Source: Paraburkholderia franconis (GTDB taxonomy: Bacteria; Pseudomonadota; Gammaproteobacteria; Burkholderiales; Burkholderiaceae). From it: 64,000 bases of DNA. Positions within the stretch are counted from its first letter, which is position 1. Each line of letters starts with the position of its first letter. The notes under the pieces were generated by a model, which did no database searches, was not told the DNA's origin, and was given only the letters and a program-made list of their open reading frames with translations. A program made the translations under genes and the position numbers. Shown piece by piece: positions 34,693 through 43,924 of the stretch. The DNA is taken from the NCBI RefSeq assembly GCF_009362735.1, contig NZ_WHNP01000033.1:30990-94989 (forward strand), written 5' to 3'.

Positions 34693-34726
34693 GTGAGCTC
34701 CTTGATAGACGCGGTGAAAGTACGAT

Positions 34727-36454
34727 TCAACCACGGCGCGAAGTGCGCCATGCCTGGGTTCTACGCAACACGCCGTGCGAAACGCCGGCGAACAGCAGAC
34801 ACGCAAACGAAGCCGTCACGAGCACGAGCGTCGCCATCGCGGCGGCTGGTCCGATCTGTCCAGCGTCGTCGAGATTAAGGATGGCTACGGATGCAGGCTG
34901 TGTGTCCGGCGAATAGAGAAACGCGACAGCCGACACTGTCGTCATGCCGTTGACGAACAGATAGCGCGCGATCTGCAAGATCGACGGCAGGCACACGGGC
35001 ACCGTGACGCGCCAGAACGTCTTGTAGAACGGCACTTTCAGCGATGCGGAAACGGCTTCGAACTCGTTGTCGATTTGCCGCAACGCAGTCACGGCCGTCA
35101 GATGACTCGACGAGTAGTAGTGGACGACCGTCACGATCGCGAGCAGCGCCAGCGTCCCATAGAGGCCATTGAGCGGGTTGGCGGGCGCATTGAAGAGAAA
35201 GATGTAGCTGATGCCGAGCACGAGCCCCGGCACGCCCATCGGCAGGATCGCGCAGAGATTGATGAAGCCGCGCAGCCAGCGCGGACCGCGCGTCTTCTCG
35301 ATGAGATACGCGCCGCCGAACACGATCGCCGTTCCGCCGATCGCCACGCACGCCGCCATCTTCAGGCTGTTCTTGTATGCATCGAAAATGCCGGCGGCGA
35401 TCAGGCCCATCTTGTAGTGCTGCAAGCCGAGGCTCATCTGATACGGCCAGAACTTGACGAACGACGCGAACACTGAAATGCCCACCACGGCCATCATCAA
35501 CAGGCACACGACAGCGCAATACGCGAGCATTGCCATGTCGAAGCCCCGTGATGGCTTCGGCTGGAACGGCGTCGAGCGCGCGCCGAGCTGCGACTGCTGC
35601 TTGCGTCGAATGAAGAAGTCGACGGCGAATGCAACCAGCGCGGGACACAGCAACAGCAAACTGACCACCGCGCTGCGATTGAAATCCTGCAAGCCGATGA
35701 TGAGCTTGTAGATATCCGTCGACAGCACCGTGTACGGTCCGCCGATCACGACAGGAACGCCAAAGTCGTTGATGCAGATCGTGAACGACACCATCGTCGC
35801 GCTGATCAGGCCGTACTTCGCGCCCGGCAGCGTGATCGTCATGAACTTGCGCAAACGGCGCGTGCCCATCGCGTCGGCGGCTTCATACAGGCGTCCGTCG
35901 GATAGCGACAGCGCCGTCACGAGAATCATCAGCACGTGTGGGAACGCTGCGTAGACGAGGCTGCATACGATGCCCCCGAAACCGTAGATCGAGTGTCCGT
36001 GCAGCAGCGGCTTCAGGATGCCCGAATTGCCGAACCAGTAGATGAAGGACACGGCGGACAACAACGTCGGCGCGAGCAACGGCAGCAACGCGACCGTGCG
36101 CACCGCGTTTTTCATCGGCATGCAGGAGCGCGTGAGTGCATAGGCAAACGTGAACGCCATCGGAATGACGATCGATGTGACCGTGCAGGCAACGGCGACC
36201 GAATGGAGCGCCGACGTCCACACGGCACTGTTCGCCAGATAGCCGCTGAAGTTCGCAAGGCCGATGAAGTGCCCGTCCGCATCGACAAAGCATTTGCCGA
36301 TCACGAGTGCAAGCGGCAACAGCAGGAACATAGCGAGCAGCGCGCACATCAGCAGAAGCGCCAGCTGCCCGATCCGGTCATGCCAATGCGTGATTTGCCG
36401 CACTTCGGCGTGCGCTTCTTCGCCGGCACGGCGTTCGATCAGAACGGCGCTCAT
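34727..36454 (-). CDS. AEP-type ABC transporter permease, two fused permease domains
   Basis: This 575-residue membrane protein carries two binding-protein-dependent permease domains in one chain (about 25-290 and 300-570). The first has EAADAMGTRRLRKFMTITLP and the second EAVSASLKVPFYKTFWRVTV, each an EAA loop that contacts the ATPase. Together they replace separate PhnU and PhnV-type permeases, as in the fused form of AEP importers. The start at 36454 overlaps the ATPase stop by four bases. phnW follows after 34 bases. Confidence 0.92.
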   Translation of the reverse strand: MSAVLIERRAGEEAHAEVRQITHWHDRIGQLALLLMCALLAMFLLLPLALVIGKCFVDADGHFIGLANFSGYLANSAVWTSALHSVAVACTVTSIVIPMAFTFAYALTRSCMPMKNAVRTVALLPLLAPTLLSAVSFIYWFGNSGILKPLLHGHSIYGFGGIVCSLVYAAFPHVLMILVTALSLSDGRLYEAADAMGTRRLRKFMTITLPGAKYGLISATMVSFTICINDFGVPVVIGGPYTVLSTDIYKLIIGLQDFNRSAVVSLLLLCPALVAFAVDFFIRRKQQSQLGARSTPFQPKPSRGFDMAMLAYCAVVCLLMMAVVGISVFASFVKFWPYQMSLGLQHYKMGLIAAGIFDAYKNSLKMAACVAIGGTAIVFGGAYLIEKTRGPRWLRGFINLCAILPMGVPGLVLGISYIFLFNAPANPLNGLYGTLALLAIVTVVHYYSSSHLTAVTALRQIDNEFEAVSASLKVPFYKTFWRVTVPVCLPSILQIARYLFVNGMTTVSAVAFLYSPDTQPASVAILNLDDAGQIGPAAAMATLVLVTASFACLLFAGVSHGVLRRTQAWRTSRRG

Positions 36455-37542
36455 TGCAGACGCTCCTTCGCGGCCGTGAACACGCACACGTTTTCGCGGT
36501 TGATGGCGAGATCGAAGCGCGCACCCGTTTCCAAGCCCGTGCGGCGCATCTCATGAAACGACAGATCCGCGACGATCTCCTGCCCAGCCAGTCCGTCGAC
36601 CTTGAAGCTGACACGACAGAATGCGCCGAGAAACTCGAGCTTTTCGACGCGAGCGGCCAGCAGGTTGTCCGGCGCGCCGCCTGGCATGCCGATGTGAATG
36701 TCTTCGGGACGCACGAATGCGGAAACCTTCGAACCCGGCGCGGGCTGCGCCGTGCCGCATCCGTAGCGCAAGCCGATCTCGCCCGCCTTCAGCGTGCCGT
36801 CGTTCATCACCTCGGCGGGAATCATGTTGACCTTGCCGATGAAATCCGCGACGAAAGGCGACGCGGGCTCGCGATAGATTTCATGCGGCGTGCCGATCTG
36901 CTCGATCGCGCCATGATTCATCACGACGATGCGATCGGCCATCGACAGCGCCTCTTCCTGATCGTGCGTGACCATGATCGTCGTGACGCCGAGGCGCTGC
37001 TGCAACTGGCGAATTTCCTGGCGAAGCCGCACACGCACGCGCGCATCGAGTGCGGACAGCGGCTCGTCGAGCAGCAGCAGTCCCGGTGAAGTGGCAAGCG
37101 CACGCGCGAGCGCAATGCGCTGCTGCTGGCCGCCCGACAACTGGTCCGGATGCTTGCGATGCGCGTCGGGCAAGCCGACGAGCGCGAGCAGTTCATTCAC
37201 CCGCTCGGCAATCGCCGCGCGCTTCATCTTGCGATTCACGAGGCCGTACGCGACGTTGTCGAATATCGTGAGGTTCGGAAACAACGCGTATGACTGGAAC
37301 ACGATGCCGTAGTCGCGAAGCTGCGGCGGCAGACGCGAGATGTCGCGGCCGTCCTGCATGATGCGGCCGGTGCTCTGCGTCTCCAGTCCCGCGATGATGC
37401 GCAGCAACGTCGTCTTGCCGCATCCCGACGGCCCCAGAAAACAAAGCATCTCGCCCTTCTTCACGCCGAGATCGATATCCGTCAGAACGGGCGTGTCGTT
37501 GAACCGCTTGGAAACCTGCTGCACGCTCAAATAGGCTGTCAT
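36451..37542 (-). CDS. phnT: AEP-type ABC transporter ATP-binding protein
   Basis: This 363-residue ATPase has Walker A GPSGCGKTT, Q-loop GIVFQSYALFPNLT, signature LSGGQQQRIALARAL, Walker B LLLLDEPLSALD and the H-loop VTHDQEEAL. A C-terminal TOBE-type regulatory domain (about 280-360) includes KVSAFVRPEDIHIG. This is the PotA/FbpC-like group used by AEP importers. The ATG at 37542 follows GGAGGAAC. It ends within the permease start. The gene name rests on the phn context. Confidence 0.92.
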   Translation of the reverse strand: MTAYLSVQQVSKRFNDTPVLTDIDLGVKKGEMLCFLGPSGCGKTTLLRIIAGLETQSTGRIMQDGRDISRLPPQLRDYGIVFQSYALFPNLTIFDNVAYGLVNRKMKRAAIAERVNELLALVGLPDAHRKHPDQLSGGQQQRIALARALATSPGLLLLDEPLSALDARVRVRLRQEIRQLQQRLGVTTIMVTHDQEEALSMADRIVVMNHGAIEQIGTPHEIYREPASPFVADFIGKVNMIPAEVMNDGTLKAGEIGLRYGCGTAQPAPGSKVSAFVRPEDIHIGMPGGAPDNLLAARVEKLEFLGAFCRVSFKVDGLAGQEIVADLSFHEMRRTGLETGARFDLAINRENVCVFTAAKERLQ

Positions 37543-37654
37543 CTGTTCCTCCGCCTTCGCTGCTTCTGCTTGCATCGCAGCGGCACGCGCCGCCGCGTCG
37601 GTCGAAGCGCACGAATCACACACGGTTCATGCGCGCTTCACGCGAGACCCAGTG

Positions 37655-38710
37655 CTACTTCTGCTCCTTGCTGCCGTAGCGCTTTTGCCAGTCGTCGAGA
37701 ATGGCCTGGCGGTTCTTCGCGGACCACACGAAGTCGTTTTTCACGAGCATTTGCGAATAGTTGTCGGGGATACCGGAGAGCTTCTTCGCGACGCCCGGAT
37801 AGGCGACGATCGCCCACCATTGCGCGGTGATTTCATTCGCCTGCCGGCTTGCCATGAAGTCCGCGAGCTTCTTCGCTTCCTCGGGGTGCCTGGTCGTCTT
37901 CATCACGCCCGTCGCTTCCATGTCCCAGCCGAGTCCTTCTTTCGGGAAGATCAGATCGATGGGCGCGCCTTGCGCCTGCAACTCATGTCCACGAAACTCG
38001 AATGAAATGCCGATCGGGAATTCGCCCGTGCCCGCCAGCGTGCAAGGCTTCGAACCCGAATGCACGTATTGCGCGACGTTCTTGTCGAGCGCGTCCATGT
38101 ACTGCCAGCCCTTCTCCTCGCCGAAGGACTGCAGCCACGAGGTGACGTCCAGATAGCCCGTGCCCGACGAGACCGGGCTCGGCATCACGATCATCCCTTT
38201 GTAGACGGGCTTTGCGAGGTCTTCCCATGAAGTCGGCTTCGGCAGGTGGCGCTTCTCCGCCTCGACGCGGTTGTAGCAGATGGTTGCGCCCCACACGTCC
38301 ATGCCGACCCAATGCGGCGGATTGTTGCTGTCGCTGTACTTGCGCGTGAGGCTGTCGAAGCCCTTCGGCGCATACGGCATCAGCATGCCTTGCAGGTCGA
38401 GCAGCGTCAGGCTCGATGCAGCCAAGCCGAGCACGACATCGGCGCGCGGATTGTTCTTTTCGGCCAGCAGCTTCGCCGTGACGGCGCCTGTCGAGTCGCG
38501 CACCCAGCGAATCTCGATGTCCGGATTCGCTTTCTCGAACGCATCTTTGTACGGCTTCATCGCCTCGTCTTCGAGCGCCGTATAGACCAGCAATTGCGTC
38601 TTCGCGTGCGCCAACTGCACCGCGCCGAACGCCAGCGACGCCGCCACGACACAGCGCGCGGCCACGTTCAGAAGACCCTTGCAACCGTTGAATCCCGCTT
38701 GTTCCTTCAT
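37655..38710 (-). CDS. phnS: AEP-type ABC transporter substrate-binding protein
   Basis: This 351-residue periplasmic protein has a signal peptide (about residues 1-36, ending QLAHA-K) and a mature extracellular solute-binding family 1 body: LLVYTALEDEAMKPYKDAFE, IEIRWVRDSTGAVTAKLLAE, MPSPVSSGTGYLDVTSWLQ and FPKEGLGWDMEATGVMK. This matches PhnS-like AEP receptors of the iron/thiamine-binding fold. It is the first gene of the minus-strand operon and is divergent from phnA, with 252 bases between the starts. A 112-base gap separates it from the ATPase. Confidence 0.92.
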   Translation of the reverse strand: MKEQAGFNGCKGLLNVAARCVVAASLAFGAVQLAHAKTQLLVYTALEDEAMKPYKDAFEKANPDIEIRWVRDSTGAVTAKLLAEKNNPRADVVLGLAASSLTLLDLQGMLMPYAPKGFDSLTRKYSDSNNPPHWVGMDVWGATICYNRVEAEKRHLPKPTSWEDLAKPVYKGMIVMPSPVSSGTGYLDVTSWLQSFGEEKGWQYMDALDKNVAQYVHSGSKPCTLAGTGEFPIGISFEFRGHELQAQGAPIDLIFPKEGLGWDMEATGVMKTTRHPEEAKKLADFMASRQANEITAQWWAIVAYPGVAKKLSGIPDNYSQMLVKNDFVWSAKNRQAILDDWQKRYGSKEQK

Positions 38711-38962
38711 CTCCAGACCCCTTGATAAATGGCGTCGCGGCCAGCGACGGAAACGGCCAGTGCTGCGATATATGGCTCTACTGCGGTGGCTCCGCTGCGG
38801 TGGTTCTGCTGCGGCTCGATGCTGCAACCCTCGTCGACTGCTTTGTTGTTGTCTGTTGTTGACAATCTACAAAACGTCAATTTTAATGTCAAGTATTGCC
38901 ACACTTTGCCACACAACGCCTCATCAACGATTCCCGGATTACCCTGGTCAAAGGAGAAACCC
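38711..38962. promoter_or_regulatory. Divergent phnS/phnA promoter region
   Basis: This region must hold the promoters for the importer/phnW operon (minus) and phnA-phnY-ald (plus). About 38775-38825 has imperfect repeats of a CTGCGGTGG-like unit. The putative regulator site is at 38856-38872, and AAGGAG (38951-38956) precedes the phnA start. Confidence 0.6.
38856..38872 (+). promoter_or_regulatory. Putative GntR-type operator before phnA
   Basis: TTGTTGACAATCTACAA shares its first 11 bases, including the TTGT-TG-ACAA dyad, and the final ACAA with the site at 32610-32626. It lies 90 bases before the phnA start and is the likely switch for the divergent phn operons. Confidence 0.6.
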
Positions 38963-40204
38963 ATGAGCGAATCCCCTGTATCCATCGAAGTGAACGGCCG
39001 TCGCTACAACTGGATGCGCAGACCCGTCGTCGTGGTCTGCGTCGACGGTTGCGCGTACGAATATCTGGAGATGGCGGCCGATGCGGGCGTCGCGCCCTTC
39101 ATCAAGAAGCTGTTGAAGCCGGCGACCGCCCTCAAGGGCGACTGCGTCGTGCCGAGCTTCACGAACCCGAACAACCTGTCGATCGTGACGGGCGTGCCGC
39201 CCGCCGTGCACGGCATCAGCGGCAACTACTTCTTCGATCGCGAGAGCGGCACGGAAGTGTTGATGAACGATCCGAAGTACCTGGTCGCGCCCACGGTGCT
39301 CGCGCGTTTCGCCGACGCGGGGGCGAAGGTCGCCGTCGTCACGGCCAAGGACAAGCTGCGCCGTCTGCTCGGCAAAGGCTTGAAGGGCATCTGCTTCTCG
39401 TCGGAGAAAGCGGACGAGGCTACGCTCGACGAGAACGGCATCGACGATGTGATCGAACTGGTCGGCAAGCCGGTGCCGAGCGTGTACAGCGCGGACCTGT
39501 CGGAGTTCGTATTCGCGGCAGGCGTGCGTCTGCTGGAGACGCGCGACATCGACCTGATGTACCTCTCGACCACCGACTACGTGCAGCACAAGTGCGCGCC
39601 CGGCACGCCCGGCGCAAACGCGTTCTATCAGATGATGGACGGCTATCTGCAGCGCCTGGACGAACTGGGCGCCATCGTCGCGATCACGGCCGACCACGGC
39701 ATGAACGCGAAGCACAACGCAGATGGCGAACCCAACGTGATCTATCTGCAGGAGCGCTTCGACGAATGGCTCGGCGAGGACAAGGCGCGCGTGATCCTGC
39801 CGATCACCGACCCGTATGTCGTGCATCACGGCGCGCTCGGGTCGTTCGCGACCGTCTATCTGCCCGCCCTCGCCGATACCGATGCCGATGCGCTGCGCCG
39901 CAAGCTCGCGGCCGAGCCCGGCATCGAACTGGTCCTCACGGGCGCGGACGGATGCGCGCGCTTCGAATTGCCGCCCGCGCGAATGGGCGATCTGATCGTG
40001 ATCTCGAGGCGCGACGTCGTGCTCGGCACGCGGCGCATCAAACACGATCTTTCGGGACTCGACGCGCCGCTGCGTTCGCACGGCGGCCTTGCCGAGCAGA
40101 CCGTTCCGCTGATCTTCAACAAGCCCGTCGCAAAGTCGGCTGCGCAACGCGAACGCCTGCGCAACTTCGACATCATCGACATCGCGCTCAATCATCTTCA
40201 GTGA
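38963..40204 (+). CDS. phnA: Phosphonoacetate hydrolase
   Basis: This 413-residue alkaline-phosphatase-superfamily enzyme cleaves the C-P bond of phosphonoacetate to acetate and phosphate. Metal ligands are visible: Asp28 (VCVDGCAYE), the nucleophile Thr67 (PSFTNPNN), Asp205 and His209 (TTDYVQHK), Asp244-His245 (TADHGMN) and the late His in RSHGGL. This is the full set known for PhnA, shifted by a few residues. The ATG at 38963 follows AAGGAG. It starts the operon phnA-phnY-ald and is divergent from the importer and phnW operon, which supply its precursor. Confidence 0.96.
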   Translation: MSESPVSIEVNGRRYNWMRRPVVVVCVDGCAYEYLEMAADAGVAPFIKKLLKPATALKGDCVVPSFTNPNNLSIVTGVPPAVHGISGNYFFDRESGTEVLMNDPKYLVAPTVLARFADAGAKVAVVTAKDKLRRLLGKGLKGICFSSEKADEATLDENGIDDVIELVGKPVPSVYSADLSEFVFAAGVRLLETRDIDLMYLSTTDYVQHKCAPGTPGANAFYQMMDGYLQRLDELGAIVAITADHGMNAKHNADGEPNVIYLQERFDEWLGEDKARVILPITDPYVVHHGALGSFATVYLPALADTDADALRRKLAAEPGIELVLTGADGCARFELPPARMGDLIVISRRDVVLGTRRIKHDLSGLDAPLRSHGGLAEQTVPLIFNKPVAKSAAQRERLRNFDIIDIALNHLQ

Positions 40205-40217
40205 CGAGGACACGCCC

Positions 40218-41675
40218 ATGAACGCCATTGCAGACACGACGAAAGGACAATCGCAGGTTCGCCATGAGGCGCTGCGGATCGACGGCGAAAAGATCTATCG
40301 CGACGAGGTGATCGATGTTCGAAACCCGTATGACGGCACGCTCGTCGGCACCGTGCCGAAGGCGACGCTCGACGACGTGCGGCGCGCGTTCGACGTCGCG
40401 CGCGCGTATCGTCCGACGCTCACGCGCTACGAGCGCTCGGCGATCCTGCGGCGCGCGGCAGATGCCGTGCGTTCGCGCACGCACGAAATCGCCGCGCTGA
40501 TCACGGCGGAAGCCGGCTTGTGCATCAAGGACTCGACATACGAGGCGGGCCGCGTCGCGGACGTGCTCGTGTTCGGCGCGGGCGAGGTGCTGAAGGACGA
40601 CGGGCAGATCTTCTCGTGCGATCTCACGCCTCACGGCAAGAAGCGCCGCGTCTACACGCAGCGTGATCCGCTGCTCGGCGTGATTTCGGCCATCACGCCG
40701 TTCAATCACCCGATGAACCAGGTCGCGCACAAGATCGTGCCGTCCATCGCGACGAACAACCGGATCGTCGTGAAGCCGTCGGAGAAAGTGCCGCTGTCGT
40801 GCTATCTGCTCGCCGACATCCTGTACGAAGCCGGCTTGCCCGTTCAGATGCTGCAAGTGATCACGGGAGACCCCGCCGTGATCGCCGATGAACTCATCAC
40901 GAATCGCGCGATCGATCTGATCACGTTCACGGGCGGCGTATCGATCGGCAAATCGATCGCGTCACGCATGGGCTATCGGCGCGCGGTGCTCGAACTGGGC
41001 GGCAACGATCCCATCATCGTGATGGAAGACGCCGATCTCGACGAAGCCAGCACGCTCGCCGTCTCGGGTTCCTACAAGAACTCGGGACAACGCTGCACTG
41101 CAATCAAGCGGATGCTGGTGCACGAGGCCGTCGCCGACCGCTTCACCGATCTCGTCGTCGACAAGACGCGCGCGTGGAAATACGGCAATCCCGCCGACGC
41201 ATCGGTCGATATGGGCACCGTGATCGACGAAGCCGCTGCGCGCTTCTGCGAACGCCAGGTCGACGATGCGATCGCACGCGGCGCGTGCCTGCTCGCCGGC
41301 AATCGGCGCGACGGCGCGCTCTATTCGCCCACGGTCGTCGACGGCATCACACCGGATATGCCGCTCGTCAAATATGAAACGTTCGGTCCCGTATCGCCGA
41401 TCATGCGTTTCCGCACAATCGACGAAGCAATCCGGATGTCAAACAGCACCGACTATGCGTTATCGTCTTCCGTGTGCACGAACCGCTTCGACTACATCAC
41501 ACGCTTCATTTCGGAGCTGGAAGTGGGCAGCGTCAACGTGCGCGAGGTGCCGGGATACCGGCTCGAACTCACGCCGTTCGGCGGCGTGAAGGATTCCGGA
41601 TTAGGCTATAAGGAAGGCGTGCAGGAGGCGATGAAGAGCTTCACCAATACCAAGACCTATTCGCTGCCGTGGTGA
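40218..41675 (+). CDS. phnY: Phosphonoacetaldehyde dehydrogenase
   Basis: This 485-residue NAD-dependent aldehyde dehydrogenase oxidises phosphonoacetaldehyde to phosphonoacetate, linking PhnW to PhnA. It has the ALDH pattern ISAITPFNHPMNQVAHKIVP, FTGGVSIGKSIA, the catalytic Glu in LELGGNDPI and the catalytic Cys in YKNSGQRCTAIKR, with YETFGPVSPIMRF later. The assignment to PhnY rests on its place 13 bases after phnA. It is followed by an alanine dehydrogenase in the same operon. Confidence 0.95.
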   Translation: MNAIADTTKGQSQVRHEALRIDGEKIYRDEVIDVRNPYDGTLVGTVPKATLDDVRRAFDVARAYRPTLTRYERSAILRRAADAVRSRTHEIAALITAEAGLCIKDSTYEAGRVADVLVFGAGEVLKDDGQIFSCDLTPHGKKRRVYTQRDPLLGVISAITPFNHPMNQVAHKIVPSIATNNRIVVKPSEKVPLSCYLLADILYEAGLPVQMLQVITGDPAVIADELITNRAIDLITFTGGVSIGKSIASRMGYRRAVLELGGNDPIIVMEDADLDEASTLAVSGSYKNSGQRCTAIKRMLVHEAVADRFTDLVVDKTRAWKYGNPADASVDMGTVIDEAAARFCERQVDDAIARGACLLAGNRRDGALYSPTVVDGITPDMPLVKYETFGPVSPIMRFRTIDEAIRMSNSTDYALSSSVCTNRFDYITRFISELEVGSVNVREVPGYRLELTPFGGVKDSGLGYKEGVQEAMKSFTNTKTYSLPW

Positions 41676-41731
41676 AATCTGACGAATCAGATGGCTTTGC
41701 GGCCCGCGTGAAGTTCCACACAGGAGGCAAT

Positions 41732-42850
41732 ATGCACATAGGCGTTCCGAAGGAAATAAAGAACCACGAATATCGCGTCGGCCTCACGCCGTCATCCGTG
41801 CGCGAGATCGTCGCGCACGGACATACGGTGAGCGTCGAAACAGGTGCGGGCGCGGGCATCGGCGCATCCGACGACGCCTATCGGGCAGCCGGCGCGCAAG
41901 TGACGCCTGACGCCCAGGCGATATTTTCCGCAGCCGACATGATCGTCAAGGTCAAGGAGCCGCAAGCGCGCGAGCGCGCAATGCTGCGCGAAGGGCAGAT
42001 TCTCTTCACCTACCTGCACCTCGCGCCCGATCCGCAGCAATGCGCCGATCTCGTGAAAAGCAACGCTGTCTGCATCGCCTACGAGACGGTCACGCAGCCG
42101 GGCGGCGGACTGCCGCTGCTCGCGCCGATGTCCGAGGTCGCGGGACGCATGTCGATTCAGGCGGGTGCCTTTTGCCTGGAGCGCGCGCACGGCGGCAAGG
42201 GCATTCTGCTCGGCGGCGTGGCAGGCGTTCCATCCGCGAAGATCGTGATCCTCGGCGGCGGCGTGGTCGGCTCCAATGCCGCGCAAATCGCCGTCGGCAC
42301 GGGCGCGCAGGTCGTCGTCATCGACCGTAATGTGGACGTGTTGCGCCGCATGGACCGGCTGCTCGGTGCGCGCGTCGTCACTGTCTATTCGAACCAGGAC
42401 AATATCGAACAACATGTGCTCGACGCCGATCTCGTGATCGGCGGCGTCCTGGTTCCCGGCGCGGCCGCGCCCAGGCTCGTGACGCGCAAGATGGTCGAAG
42501 CGATGCGTCCAGGGTCGGCAATCGTCGATGTCGCGATCGACCAGGGCGGATGCTGCGAGACAGCAAAAGCCACGACCCACGCGGAACCGACATACAAGGT
42601 CGGCGAAGTGGTTCACTACTGCGTCGCCAATATGCCCGGCGGCGTGCCACGCACGTCCACGTACGCGCTGAACAACGCGACGCTGCCCTTTGTCCTCCAG
42701 ATCGCGGACAAGGGCTGGCGTAAAGCGCTCACCGACGACGAGCATTTGCGCCGCGGCCTCAACGTGGCGCTCGGCAAGGTGACGTGTCCGGAGGTCGCGA
42801 CGGCATTGAGCTACGCATGCGAAGACGCAGGGGCCGTTGCCGCAGGATAA
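41732..42850 (+). CDS. ald: Alanine dehydrogenase
   Basis: This 372-residue NAD-dependent enzyme converts L-alanine to pyruvate and ammonium. It begins MHIGVPKEIKNHEYRVGLTP and has KVKEPQARERAML, the Rossmann motif VILGGGVVGSNAAQIAVGTG, DVAIDQGGCCETAKATTH and YCVANMPGGVPRTSTYALNN, all hallmarks of Ald. The ATG at 41732 follows CAGGAGG. Placement after phnY fits a role in regenerating the pyruvate used by PhnW and releasing the AEP nitrogen as ammonium. A function in alanine use independent of AEP is also possible. Confidence 0.95.
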   Translation: MHIGVPKEIKNHEYRVGLTPSSVREIVAHGHTVSVETGAGAGIGASDDAYRAAGAQVTPDAQAIFSAADMIVKVKEPQARERAMLREGQILFTYLHLAPDPQQCADLVKSNAVCIAYETVTQPGGGLPLLAPMSEVAGRMSIQAGAFCLERAHGGKGILLGGVAGVPSAKIVILGGGVVGSNAAQIAVGTGAQVVVIDRNVDVLRRMDRLLGARVVTVYSNQDNIEQHVLDADLVIGGVLVPGAAAPRLVTRKMVEAMRPGSAIVDVAIDQGGCCETAKATTHAEPTYKVGEVVHYCVANMPGGVPRTSTYALNNATLPFVLQIADKGWRKALTDDEHLRRGLNVALGKVTCPEVATALSYACEDAGAVAAG

Positions 42851-42997
42851 CGATGGTGTGGAACGGGTCGGCGGCCGGGATGCTTCGGCCGCTGGCCCGG
42901 AACGCTTGCATGTGCATCTACGGCGTCGACTGCGAGTGCCGGCTGCGAGCATCGACAGCCCGTCAGCCGGCCTGCTGGTCGCTTCTCGACGCGGCGC

Positions 42998-43429
42998 TTA
43001 TTCCCCCTCGCCGGCCTGTGCCGTATCCGCCGCTGGCCACGCCTTGAGAATATCCCGCCAGCTGACGATCCCGACCGGCCTGAATTCGCCATCGACAATG
43101 GGAATGCACGAGATCCGATTGTCGAGGAACAGGCTGATTGCCGCTGAAACCTCGGCATCGGACGTGAGCGTGGCCGGCTTGCGACTCATGATCTGATGCA
43201 CCCGCATGTTGAGCGTCGCGACATCTCGCGGCGACTCGACGACGCTACCGATGAACGGACTCATCGCGCGCAACAAATCCCGATCCGACACGACGCCTTG
43301 CAGCTGCCCGTCTTCCACCACTAGCAAATGGTGAAAACCGACTGAGTCGAAGATCTCTTTTACAGTGGTCAATGTGTCGTCAAAACCAACCGTCACGACG
43401 CGACGGGTCATGATCTCTGCGATTTTCAT
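42998..43429 (-). CDS. Tandem CBS-domain protein
   Basis: This 143-residue protein consists of a CBS pair. The first domain is about residues 5-60 (IMTRRVVTVGFDDTLTTVKE, HLLVVEDGQLQGVVSDRDLL) and the second about 78-132 (IMSRKPATLTSDAEVSAAIS, CIPIVDGEFRPVGIVSWRDI). CBS pairs bind adenosine nucleotides and regulate partners. It stands alone, convergent with ald and divergent from the transporter operon at 43925, whose ATPase also has CBS-like C-terminal domains. No partner is evident. Confidence 0.9.
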   Translation of the reverse strand: MKIAEIMTRRVVTVGFDDTLTTVKEIFDSVGFHHLLVVEDGQLQGVVSDRDLLRAMSPFIGSVVESPRDVATLNMRVHQIMSRKPATLTSDAEVSAAISLFLDNRISCIPIVDGEFRPVGIVSWRDILKAWPAADTAQAGEGE

Positions 43430-43924
43430 TTAGTTTTCTACCCCTGCTCGCCGCCCGCATCTTCGTCATTGTCTTCCGTTACTTGCCGAATAAGCGCGGC
43501 GCGCCAAGCGCGCGATTTAAAAAACGGATTATAGGGTCTTGTTGCTTTGCAATTGAAAGAACGCCCGCGAGAAAAGAAATAGACGCGCCGCGCGGCAATT
43601 CCAGATGCAAACGTTCAACCGCCTGTCGCTTTCGAGCAAGGGATAACCCGTAATCGTCTGGCCTGCCGCCCCTTGCCTGATAAAGGAATTGCACCGCAGC
43701 AAAATCGCGATGTCGCATTTGTGACAAACAAGGTCGACTACAGATGAGAACCTGCCGATTTTGTCCGGCTATCTTTTGTTCAACGCAAACGAAGCAAGAA
43801 GCACCTGAATACGCCGCAAGGCATGGGACCAGAGCAGATGCTCGGCATGGGGCTGGAGTCAGTGCTAAAGCGCCAACTCTGGCCGACAGCCAAAGCGCCA
43901 ACTCTGGTCCACATAGGAGATAAC
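43430..43924. promoter_or_regulatory. Intergenic region between CBS gene and osmoprotectant-type transporter operon
   Basis: This 495-base region contains both leaders. A 16-base direct repeat AAAGCGCCAACTCTGG occurs at 43867-43882 and 43892-43907 (25-base period), just before the AGGAGA ribosome site (43915-43920) of the permease gene. An in-frame ATG at 43823 could extend the permease by 34 residues through this repeat, but its sequence is not permease-like. The rest shows no gene. Confidence 0.5.

Noticed and set aside
38775..38825. Imperfect CTGCGGTGG repeats in the phnS/phnA region
   Set aside because: Irregular and short; may be chance in GC-rich DNA and no dyad symmetry was found.
38948..40237. 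Minus-strand open frame of 429 codons
   Set aside because: Antisense to phnA, which shows the full metal-ligand set.
43823..43924. N-terminal extension of the first osmoprotectant-type permease
   Set aside because: The added 34 residues run through the direct repeat and lack membrane-protein character; the GTG at 43925 has a good ribosome site.
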